Part shown: piece after piece, positions 23,600 to 35,000 of the stretch
Layout: every line of letters starts with the position of its first letter
Position numbering within the stretch: the first letter of the stretch is position 1
Assembly: GCA_030704615.1 (NCBI GenBank)
Contig: CM060731.1
Coordinates: 61,050,756-61,114,755 of the forward strand
Direction of reading: 5' to 3'
Source: Takakia lepidozioides
Taxonomy: Eukaryota; Streptophyta; Takakiopsida; Takakiales; Takakiaceae
Length of the DNA: 64,000 nt
The notes under the pieces: model-generated
The model's database searches: none
What the model saw: the letters and a program-made list of their open reading frames with translations, nothing else
What the model was told of the DNA's origin: nothing
Translations under genes and position numbers: made by a program

Positions 23600-24740
23600 A
23601 AACGGCTCTCTCTCTCTCTGTCTCTCTCTCGCTCTAGCCTCATCGTGATGGTGGCTACATTCTTGGTAACACTCAAGAATTGCCTAATCCCGTTATTCTG
23701 TTCGGAATTTTTTGCCTAGAATAGAACAGGAAACGGGTTACCGTTTCCCTAAACCGACAGCAGTCACCCTATATGGTCAGAAGAGAGGCTGCCCTATGTC
23801 TCTAGAGGCCTGGCTCTTCTCTTTCCATTTGGAAGAGAAGTGGGCAAGAGCTGAAGGAGCAGTCACCCTAGTGCTGAATTAAGGCTGCAAGAAAGGTACT
23901 CACCCAGGCTAGATGTGCCCTTGATTTCATTAGTTGGCTCTAGCAACACTTCCCTTTGGGAATGGGTTCTCACTGTTGCTAACCTTGTGATAACTACCAC
24001 CCTCCCATGTGCTAGTATGCTGTCTTTTCCTTATGTTTTGCAATCCATGAATGTCCCCTAACTTAAGTCTATCCAGAATTTTCACCTAGAACAGAACAAA
24101 AGAACTGAAAAACGGGGTGCATGCTGCCGAAACCCTTTCCCTGCTTGCAGATACCTGCGGTCCGTCGTAAAACGTACAAAGATCAACAACTGCTGCACCA
24201 AAGCTCTAATTACCCGAGCCAAATGCTCCATGTACCGCTCATCAGTCAGGCTAACGAGATGCCGAGTAGGTGTCAGCGGCTCAATCACTAGATGCATATA
24301 TGAGGGCCGACAATCTCAATCAAAACAATTGGGCAGCAGACTGGCCCACTGCGCACGTCGTATCATGTACTCTGCAAAGTACATGTGGGTTTCCCAAAGT
24401 TTTAACCGACAGCAGCTGCCCTATACAGTTAAAAACCCTGGCTGCTCTTCTCACGTGGAAGAGGAGCAGGTGAGAGCTGAAGGAGCAGTCATCTTGCTGC
24501 TGAACTACGGCTACAAGCAAGGTACTCGAACAGGCTGTTCAGTATGGCAACACAAAGAGAGTGGACACTATGTACTTACTTGACCAGCTCTACTTTGAAT
24601 CTATGAATACTTTTGTAAACCAAGGGCCTCTACACCTTTGGGGAATGGGTGCTTACTGTCATGAGACCACCACCCCCTCCCGCTGGATATCTGAGATGGC
24701 TGAACGGACCCTCCCTTACTTCTCCTCTCTTTGCTAGTAT
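23600..24740 (+). repeat. Dispersed repeat, two adjacent copies
   Basis: Copy 1 (about 23600-24060) and copy 2 (about 24070-24740) share CAGCAG/CAGTC blocks, GAGCTGAAGGAGCAGTCA, GCTGAA-TA-GGCTNCAAG, AAGGTACTC and the end CACCCTCCC-TGCTAGTATG. A third copy lies in a UDP-sugar pyrophosphorylase intron at about 60715-61400. Copies 1 and 3 also share AAGAATTGCCTAATCCC and CTTGCAATCCATGAATGTC-type tails. No coding capacity is seen, so a non-autonomous element is likely. Confidence 0.65.
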
Positions 24741-25935
24741 GACCTGCTGCAGGGATGGTATTGATAACAATTTAAGCCTGGGGCTCTGTAGGCATCAATA
24801 ACCAGTTGGTTGTTGATTGGCTGTGATGGATCCAGTCCTCTTTGTTGCAGGAAATGCTACTAAGGGGAAAAGCCTAAGGGAGTGAGGCTTTGAGCTCTCT
24901 CAAACCTCAAATCTGTTTGTATGTGTTAGGTTTGAACACATACACTCTCTGTTCTTCTCTGAATGGATTGAAGGAAATCTGTTTGTGAGAAGGGCTTACC
25001 TAGTGTGCATTTGATTGCCACTAAGAACACTAAAAACTGGTTTTCCAGCAAAGATATGTGAAGGGAGATATGGAGGCAGATCTGGGAAGAGGCAGTTTGA
25101 TGGTGCATAAATAAGGCTGTCTGATGTCATTAAAAACAGGAATTGTATACATTTGACATGCTATGACATAGTGGAATTAGGCTTTGTTTCTTCCACTATC
25201 TGCTGTTTGCATAGATGGTCTGTGGAGACAGCGAGGACATACAGCTGCCGCTTTCCAAACAGGCTTGGTTTTCAATTCTGGCAAGTGAGCTGCTGCCTTT
25301 GCACTAGATGAACAAGGGAGAAATAGAAGAAGAATGGCTACTGTCAGATCTTCTACCAAGAAGGGACTGTCAGGTATCTTCCACTGTCATCCTGAGGTAA
25401 CGGTGATGGTGGCTTCAGACATGTTGAAAAGTTCGCAGCCCCTTCCTACACAGACACTTCAGGTGTTTTCTCACAGCCATCCGATCCGAACATCCATCAT
25501 CACCAACAAGCAACAACTAGAAAATAATCGACCCTCAAGCTAGCACCTTATAACACACACCCACCAAGAAAGTCTATATGGCCCACCCCCAAAAGGGGTC
25601 AGTAGCCGCAAGATGAAGTGACTCTTCAGTAACGCCGGCTTTGGCCGGAGTCTTTTCTCTCTCTTGTTGTCTAATTTTTCATCTAGTCTGGAATAGACAG
25701 ATCCTTTCTTGTCAGGATAAGCACAAACTCTTAGAGACTCCCAACTTTACCTATAGCCTTCAGATTTGAGAACCAGAAGTTGTTTGGGTCCCGTTGAGAT
25801 CCTTTTGATTTGAGTTTAGGTTGTTTTACTTTGTCCCATGGGCACTAAAGACGCCCTCTATTTGTTTAAACGTTTCTTATTTTCTATCTGCTACGTTTGC
25901 CCTTGACATGGCCCAAGACTATGGCAACCAGGTTT
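24740..25935. other. Intergenic region, possible extra 3' exon of the minus-strand gene
   Basis: No gene is certain. On the minus strand, 25300-25180 is an open stretch ending in a stop (AAAHLPELKTKPVWKAAA at its start) after a pyrimidine-rich tract and AG. It could be a terminal exon of the neighbouring gene if that gene is spliced after 26047. A GC-rich inverted CCGGCTTTGGCCGG lies at about 25635. Confidence 0.3.
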
Positions 25936-28900
25936 TTATGAGATACTCTCTGTTCTATCTCTCTCACCCCACCCTGTCAAAACAAGTGCACTAGATAAAC
26001 CTCCTAAACGCAGCTGAAAGCAATGGAAGAAGGGCAGGGCAGTTGCCTGGCGACTCATTTTGACTCGCAACTCCAGGCTGCGCTGACGCTCCTCAGCAAG
26101 AGCGTGCATGGCTGCCTGCCTGTTCAGTTCTGCAGCCTGCACTGCCTTGCGTAACTCCTCCACCTGCTCTCTCAAATCAACCTGCTCTCCCAACAACCAC
26201 CAGTGCACATGTTAACTATGCCTGTACCTGCAGCAGTGACAAAGCAGGTTGACTTAACTACCCAGATCAAGTCAGTCTACATAATGTACTAACCAACCAT
26301 TTGCTATTAATTCTCTGCTGACCTCATCCTTGCCTTGCCAATCACCTCCAACAATCCTGGAGCTTCTGTCTGGCAACGAAGCTTTAGACTCTGGCCATCC
26401 CTGTCTGAGACCTCCCCTGCCAAGACCCTTGGCCTCTGCTTGTTTTGAGATCCCTGGCATAGCCTTACGAACAGCGGGCTTTTGTTGGAGTGAAGGTTGT
26501 TTGAGCTCCCTGGGAGTACCTAGACCTGAAAAAGGATTACCCATCTGAGCTGGGATTTCATCTCGCACAGACTTATCATGACCAGCTGGAGGCAGCGCAG
26601 TTCTATTGCCTGCCAGCTGAGATAAATCCAAATTGTCAACTGTTCCAACTTCTGATGGATATTGCACCTCTTCTTGAGGGCCAGCAACATGCAATTTCCT
26701 TGGGTCAGAACCCTGCTCTGCTAGGACAGGAATGAAGGGCTCTTTTGCCTTGAAAGGCTCATGGGAAGTAGACTGAATTGCAACACGTTGACCAAGAGGA
26801 CCATTCCTGAAGGGTGATCTTTTCTTTCGAGGAGAATTGCCAAGAATCACCTCCCCTTCATGGATGACCAAGCGGTCTGTCCGACCAAAAGCATCACTTG
26901 GAGTGGGTATTGACATTGCATTAAACCGGTAACCACCTGGGAATATGAGCTCCTCTTCTCTGGCAAGAGGGTGATCTAGACCTGGGAAGTTATCCAGATG
27001 TTTTCTAGTCCTCGTACGGGCTCCTCCTTTCAAATCATCACGCCAGTGCGCCTTCAACATTCGCCTTCTCACAGCTTCTCCATGTTGTCCTTGAACCATC
27101 CCAACAACAGAATAACCAAGCCTGAAAAGAACAAAGAGCACCGCAAATACTAGGCCCACCAGGCCAGCAGTTTGTGGGACATGCTTCCAGTAAGGTGCAG
27201 AGGATACAGATGAGAGAAGTTCTGCAACAACCAGCCAAACAAGTAGCAATACCCATTATGGACTGTCACCTCATTTTCTTTCACTACCAAACAAGTGGCC
27301 AGAGGTTACCATCAAATCATACAATGGATGGGTGGGGTAAGAGAGGAAGAAAGGAATGTCAGATGTGCCATAAATGAGGCAAGATGCAGATATTACAGAA
27401 GATACCAGGTCAACTTCCACTGCACACTCCAAGTAAACTAGATGGCCACAGATCCTGACTGTGGACCTTATCCATTCTGTTGTCAGGTAGCTGTGTGAAA
27501 TACAAGAGACATGCAGCTCTTGGATTTTTTATATCTCATGCTCAAAACTCTATACCTGTTGCTGACAGAAAGATGTCCAATAGTGTTGTTGGCTTGACAA
27601 GAATGCTAAGTATATGGTGTTCTTGCTGTCTTTGGTATGCATAACACATCAAAGTGATATTTTTCCAATTCAGGCTAACACAGATATGGTGCACTCATGT
27701 TGTTGGGCTTAATACGAATGCTAGTATGTGGTCCATACAAGCCTCTGCAAATTGATTTTGTCCTATCCTTTTGCAATATTTCAGAATGTACTCATAAGAA
27801 GTTGTTTCCATAGGCAATATTTCAGAGAAAGAAAAGAACCATGGACACCCGTGAGATTAAAGGAGTCAGGTACATCCACTCGAGCACGTATGTCCCTAAC
27901 TGCATTTTTGCCTCGAAACAGCAAACTGTTCACTGAAGAGACCATGTTTTGTCCGTTTCTTTGCACTCTTGTTCCACTTTCCTGTGCAGCAAGTAAAGAC
28001 AAGTTAGAACCTGCCTTCCTGCCATTGTCTCCTGATGACAATGACAATCCACCACACATAAGAACAAAATGACACTGGACACCAACAGATAAGGTCACGT
28101 AGGCAAGTTCATGGGAGGATAGGTGGAAGAGCATTGCACCGTTAACCCTTTCTATATTCTAACAGAGTGGCCCACAAAGCAGTCTACTCACTGAGAGATC
28201 ACAAGTGTCTGCACAAAGATGCTTCCATAATGCTTGTCGAGAAAGGGCGCCCCAGACACCATCGTCAGGTACTCCATGTGCAATCTGAAACTGCTGTAAG
28301 GCCTTCTTCGTCTCTGGTCCAAAAGATCTGCCAAAAAGACCAACAATCTTGAACTCTCAAAACATCTCTGCAAAATAATTCCTACAATACAATCAGCTTC
28401 TCACATTGCTTCATCAGCTTGCACTTCCAGTTTTAACAGGGCCTGATTGACTTCCCTTCCAGATTTCACAGGTTTCATAACCGTGCATTTCCAGTTTTAA
28501 CAGGGCTTGATTGAGTTCCATTCCACATGGCTTCTGATCAGTTTTCAGTGTTGATCAACTTTCATTTCCTATTTTACAGTTTGAAGTGTGCTTGATTAGC
28601 ACTAATCTCGGGTCTTAGCAGGTCCAGTTTGAACAGAGCTAGGTCAGCTTCCATTTCAGATTTTACACTTTTTAGAGCACTTGATTAGCTATAATCTCGA
28701 GCCTTCCCAGGTCTTGACCAAACATTCACTTCAGGTTTTCACAGGGCTTGTGACCAGCTTGCATGTCCAGCATGGACAGGACATTATCAACTTCCAGTTC
28801 AGATTCTCACAGGGCTTGTGATCAGCTTCTGTTCCTGTTGTAGCAGGTCTTAATGTCAGATATCACAGGGCTTCGCTCCAAGAGACTTAGAGAACACTTT

Positions 28901-30590
28901 ATATCTTTTGAATGCATCAAACCTCACAATAAACTGAGTCCAGCCGCTTACGCTGTTAAAGAGGTGTGCTCAGGAAGATGGCCAAACCAGTAGAGAGCTC
29001 TCTGTATCACATAAGAGAAAATATCAAATTGAATCAAACTGCAATGTATATCAAGTTGAATCAGTGATGTCAAAAGATACATTGCTAGTCTACAAAGAGT
29101 ACCTCCTGTCAGCTCAACAGAACAATTCGCAGCCTCCTGGTGCACAATATAATAATAGGAGAACAAACCAAGGCAACTTTACAAGTTTATGCATATAGTG
29201 CTGTATTACTTCCTTACAGTCAATGCTACTGCTGGTGAGGACATTGAGGTAGAAAGTGAAAAGACTAGTCATCTTTGTCCTTCAATGTGCTCACGACTTC
29301 CCCTAATGTACTGTTGCATGTGTCATCAGGCTGATTCAAATCTCCACCTAATTAGTTTGAGTTTCTTCAAAAACAGCCTCCCACCTCTTCCGTGGTCTGG
29401 CATACCTTGAGTTAAACATTAGCGCCTCAGTATATAAGGACAAGATTTGACCTGCAAAAAGTAAGATGATCTATGGATGATTGGAGTGCCCCCCTAATCT
29501 TTTCTCCTGTAGTTGATACAAAGTTTTTCTCCTTTCAAGACCATTCAAAACATTGCTGGCATGCATTACTACATGTTCTGTGAGGACATTCTTTGTATAA
29601 ATCCATGGTACTAAATTGAAGACCAAGGGTAGCGCCAGTTTTAATTGGATAAACTCCACTATCAACTTTTCTATATTCGCTCAGTAGCACACTTCATTTC
29701 CCATTGGAACACTTTTGGCTGTAAGGCAGGCTCAGGCATCTACATCATGACAGAGCAATATTGGTTATAGATATATTGGAGTGCAGTAAAAGTTCGCAAC
29801 CAACCTGCAGATTTAAAACTTGAGGTCCAGAGTCGCCCTCCCATAAGTCTCCAGAAAATCTCAATTCATGTATCTTTATGAGCTCAGACCTTGGGATTTG
29901 ATCCTGAAACTGCCTGTCGTCTTGTAGCTTCCTCTCAGACCATATCACCTCATCAGTTTCTCCGCATAGGGGTTCTCCAGTAACCTTGGAATGTGGCGAA
30001 GGATGTCTTGACATCTCCATACGACAACTCTGCGTTTCCTCCCTGTTATCATTTCTTCTCCCAAACTTTCTCTTTGCTGCACGGTCAGTGAGTGAACCTG
30101 CACTGCCTCTCTGTCCTTCCCTTGACAACTGAGATTCTCCAGCTTTGCCTTCGCCAAGATTCCGAATCCGAATCCAGTCCTCTTGCCTGTACGGTCGTGC
30201 TTCACCCCTCTTTTCCGCTTTCCTTCCCAAGCTTGCCAGAGCAATCCTTGTGGCCAGGGGGGGCCATGGCTGTTCTTTTTCCAAGCTGAACACCTTGTCA
30301 TAAGCACAGATTGCGCTTCCTCGAAACCCTCTCCTCGATGATCTCCGTAACGCGTTTGGAAAGCTTCCCCTACTTGCAAATCTAGAGATCTGAGCTCCCT
30401 TCTCCTCTTGCGAAATATGCCTCCAGCCAGACGTTCTATTCAGAGTTCCGTAAGGAGACCAATCCAGCTCTCTGTAGCGCCTCTTAACAGGCAACTCTGA
30501 AAACCAAGCATCATCATGGAAAGAGGTGTACTGGGGTGGGACGTGACTGTCAGTTTTAAGGAACTTAAAGCAGCTTCCCTCAGTTAACAT
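25936..30590 (-). CDS. Peptidoglycan-binding-like domain membrane protein, unknown function
   Basis: Six exons (30590-29805, 29001-28952, 28327-28192, 27981-27849, 27221-26323, 26181-26047) close in phase and give about 713 aa, or slightly more if the last exon reads on to a stop at 25936. The first ~250 residues are Arg/Ser-rich with a possible plastid-type presequence (RRSSRRGFRGSA). Residues ~249-315, built from three exons, match the peptidoglycan-binding 1 fold: LWEGDSGPQVLNLQRALYW, then SFGPETKKALQQFQ, then GVPDDGVWG. A hydrophobic segment follows (~387-411, TAGLVGLVFAVLFVLFRLGY), then a long polar region, and a C-terminal coiled coil (QVEELRKAVQAAELN). The ATG at 30590 follows an in-frame stop, but an upstream exon is possible. 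I do not recognise the protein. A plastid envelope or membrane role is a guess. Confidence 0.75.
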
Positions 30591-30599
30591 TATGAATTA

Positions 30600-32060
30600 C
30601 TCGTTCATAAAATGTGACCATTGTCGTCGTGATTGCGCTATCCCAAGGGAAAAGAATGCATGACAAAGAAGTAGGCCACAGGTAGCGATGAGTGATGGAG
30701 GTATGACATGGCAGCACGATGATGCATGGGTAAGAGAATCCTTGGAGACCTGAACTACTTGACCTGATGATCACTCAACGTGATGCCCTAGCTAACATCA
30801 CAATGCACAATCACTCAAAATCCAAAATGAACCAGATAATCAAGTTGACAGGCCAAACATCTGCAGTCGAAGAAGACAATTCATTCTTATAAAGAGCTTG
30901 CCGCCTCGATTTTGGTGAGACTCGTCCATGGCACGACAGGATTCCGACACATGATAATAAAAGAAAGAGCAATGCATGTAATGTACACGCATAGAAGCTC
31001 GGACAGCTTCCGAGGCTGCAGGAACTGCTCTCTCTATCCCTGCCAAGTAAATCCTTTTACACTACATATGCGAAGCTCGCTGCCGCGCATGTAGCGCTGC
31101 CATCGCTGCAGCTTCAGACACGTGCTTCTTTCAGCTGTCCACCCAGCCTAGCGCTGCCTTTTCCTGGCGTGCTTTGTATGGACGATTGTAGAGCGTGCGC
31201 AATTTCAGATAGCTTGGATTTCTCAGCGCTCAAGGTCTTGACTTGCATGCTTTCATGCATTCAATACACTGTGTAATCTCTTCTTTCCCTGTTAACATCC
31301 TCAATCTTCAGATGAAGCAGAGCGAAAGGCTAATGCATGTCCTTTGATCATCATCTCCATCTTTGCTTGCTTGTGTACGGGGTTTGTTTGTTTCCAAAGA
31401 GCCGATTGAGGGGAAATACTTGAATGGGTTTAGTATGCGCACATACAAGACTGAAGGCCAGGTCATAAGCAAGGTCATCAGCAGTGAAGTTGTTAGAGTA
31501 ATTCAACACCAATCTCATATATCTAAAACTTACCTGTATAACAAATCTGTATGGTCATTGCTCCAACATTGCTCGTTAATCTATCAAGCGATTTTCTAAG
31601 TAAAAAATCAGGCGCTGACCAGTCAGGCTGTGTCAACCACTTTACAGTCGGAGGAACGGGGTCACTGACATCTTCGTTGAAGAGACTTGCCAGGGAAAAT
31701 TATGCTGAAAGCCTTCTGAAGACCACTTGCATCTAGTCTACCTTTCTGCAATGGGAGTCAATAATATACTACAATTACAAAACTGGTCTAAACTGTTGTA
31801 CACATGGTCTGATGCTCTTATCCAGCTGGTATGTGATTGGAGAGAAGGGTGCAAAAAGCATGAGACACCTCTAGAAGCCATTAATCTGGCTCCGCAATTA
31901 ATGAGATTTCTATCTCCATCTCCCTTGCTAAACTTGCATAGGAGACTATGATAGCGCCCTGCTGCACACTTGAGAGACCGCACGCAGACCTTAGCATTCC
32001 GCAAACCTCGCAAGAAGCACCCACGAGCTCTTGTGCTGCCTCCTTTTTTTAGAAGAGGGA
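30600..32060. other. Spacer between the peptidoglycan-binding-like gene and DCP1
   Basis: Both neighbouring genes run on the minus strand. This 1.46 kb should hold the DCP1 3' UTR on the right and the promoter of the next gene on the left. Repeated GCATG and CATGCA words occur at 31230-31265. No gene is seen. Confidence 0.45.
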
Positions 32061-35000
32061 TTATGTTGAATGTGCATTCACCATCTCCCGATAGACCATA
32101 TCAATGAAATGATCATTCTGCACACACATTTCCAGCTGTCAACTACATCCTCAACTGTAACTCTATACCACAGCTACCTAAAACAGCACTGCTTTCCACC
32201 TCCAAACCGTTAGCCTCCTACACCTCCACAGCCTGTAGCCTCCCCACCCTTCCGAAGAATTGTGTGGGATGTATTTCCACCTTAAGGGCTATCCGTGTGC
32301 CTGGTGGTGGGGAACTTTTATCAGTGGGCATATGTTGTAGACACCCAGTTGCATTTTCTCCATCACCCCCCACCTGACTCCATTTACAGTGAAGCTCAAT
32401 GTTGCAGGCGGAACATCAATGTGTGAGACAAAAACCCTTTCTCAGATTGATACCCGACCTGGAGCGGTAATATCCCAAGGGGAACTAGTCGCGGGGGTTC
32501 AGTATCTCGCAAATAGCAGCACATGAAGTAGTTTGTTTTAGGGGAACCTATCTATAACATCTACAAGCCGGAGCTGTCACAGGTTCTCCCTTGTTGTACA
32601 CATGGTGAATGGGCTTAATAAGATAGCCAAGGCCACTGTTTTACAATATGTGTCTCTTCTACATGTGCCTGTAGATTATATAACAAGCCATTCTTGCAAC
32701 AACGCACTCACCAGAGATACTCGCATCAAACACCTGTTAAAAGCCTGCCACAAACTTTACTGCTAGTTATTTTATGGATCTCCAATCACCTATTGCACCC
32801 AGAAAGTTTACAACGGTTCATTTTAAGCTTGCAAATGGGGGAGATTACCTTTAATAAGCGGAAGAGAGCATCCCGAACGCCATCCCTTGTAATAGACCCA
32901 CTGTGGGACATCGAAGAAGATGGAGCCAGTGAAGGGGGGGGATTGGGAGGTGGGAATGGTTGAAGGAAGGGAGCACCATGTGATGGTTGCAATGGAGCTG
33001 TTGAAGTGGGCAATGATGTGGTGGCAGGGGCTGAAGAGAGAGGGGGAGGAACAAAAAAGGAGGGCTTTATGAGAGTTGTGCGCGCTGTGCTGCCGACGTC
33101 AGGAGTATCATGAGATAGAGGAAGTGCCAATGGAGTGAGTGGCAGTGGTGTTGAGGTGCGAGAGATGATTGAGGGGACTGGCATAGGGGACAGGGTTGGG
33201 GAAGGAACTAAGGCTGGATGAGTTGCTAGGCCATGGGTGCTTGCTGAGGCTCGCGGGGGTGTTGACGGTGATGATTCAGGGGTGCTTATATGCGCTACAC
33301 TCTGCTTCCACATACAGAAAGATAATGGCATTACTCACGACAACCCAAAAAGGAGATACAAGCCAGACAGACCACCACAATAGGTCTAAAGATATGCAAG
33401 AGCTGGCTAGTGGAGTGAGAGTGAGGGAGAGAAGGAGAATGGGAGAGGATTGGGGAGTCTGCACATGCCTGGTTCTTGACACACACACACAGATTTGAAA
33501 GAGAAAAACTTTATGATGTCCTCACCCCTGAGGGCCCACGGCAGAAAGAGCCTTACACTGAAGAAGCGCTCCAGAGGCTCATCGGGTAGCTCAGGCGTCG
33601 CTACAGGCTCTAGTGGACCCTCTACAATGGCTGCTGTTGGCACCGCCTCCAGTTCCTGGAATTCCGTGCTGCATCCATACATGCACATCTCTGAAATGTA
33701 CAAAGGTCATCTTGCTAACACATTGCATGCAAGATGATATGCATTATGCTTTCAGATACCCCTTGGATGGGGATCTTAGAGGGACACACTGATTTCTTCT
33801 ATCATGTTGACTCATTTTAGCCTTCCATTTTAAGGGATACCTCAGCTGCTGACTGCTAAGATGCTCAGGGACATTTGAAGATTAACTTGCTTTGTTCCTC
33901 ACCCTGCTGGATAGGAATGGACTTTGGATGAACCATTGGACCAAAATGTTCTCCGCAAGTCCACATGTCAGATTCAGCAGGTTTTCACAGACGTGCTAAC
34001 ACTTCCCTAAATGAGGAACACAGGACCGGATACAGAGACAGAGTTCCAACAGACCTTGGGGCAAACAACTTCGGCTTCAGAGGAATCTTGGAGAAGGCAT
34101 TCAAAATCCTGCAACAGCACAGTTAGCAGCTGAAGATCAGTACAGAACATTGCACAGCCAACAAGTTAACCACCACAGAACCTCAATGGCCACGATTGTA
34201 CTGTCAGAATAAGGAACCAGCTAGACCATCCTGAGTAAAATTCTTACAGGCCCAAGTCCCTTTTCATTTTCTGCTCCAACTGGCTATTGGTCACCAAGCT
34301 TGATGCAGTTGTGATGGTAATAAATACTGTTGTGGTCTCCAGTTTTGCAGAGGAAAGAGAAGAACAAACCTCGAGAAAAGCTTGGCCACATCTTCACATT
34401 CACGGGGGTTGTAGAACCAGATGCCATTAACTTCTTGCGCGGCATTCCGATAGAGCAAATATGGCACTTGCACTTCATACTCAAAATCATCTAGTAAATC
34501 CTCCACCAGATTATCTGGTCCCCACCCCAATAACTCCCTGTATCACAACCTTTTGTTTGACTTCATTCAGGTAAAAAGCAGCATGGCAGCCAACCCCAAC
34601 CGCACGTAAAGAAACTACCCTTGCACTACACAGAATACAAAGCTTGCATACAAAATCCTTCCTTCCTGTTAGACACTATTCCCTTCCTTGTCATTTGTAT
34701 CACAATACCTTTGCATGCTGCTTCACGCGTGTTTTAGCCTGTGCGAAAAAAGAGGACAAACTTGAACTCACTGAACAATTCCAGCATAACTCTCACAGGT
34801 GGTTGGATGTGGAGTACAGTCCTGTCAGACATGTCTTTCCTGGTTCAATTTTAAGACCTTCATGAATAGCCTAAAGTAAAAACAAGACTTTCCAAACCAC
34901 GTACCTGTGCTACGTCGATTCATCACAACAAACTGGAAGCGAGGCTGTGTCCGCCTGCAAGAAGGCAGTCCACCTTGCCAATTACACTTCCAGACATCTA

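Noticed and set aside
27038-27256. Cys-rich minus-strand frame starting MGIATCLAGCC
   Set aside because: It is a different frame over the intron-exon boundary of the peptidoglycan-binding-like gene. The spliced frame carries the conserved phase and the membrane segment.
33196-33498. Plus-strand open frame opposite DCP1 exon 7
   Set aside because: It is antisense to the Pro/Ser-rich DCP1 exon and is open because of that composition. No independent motif is present.
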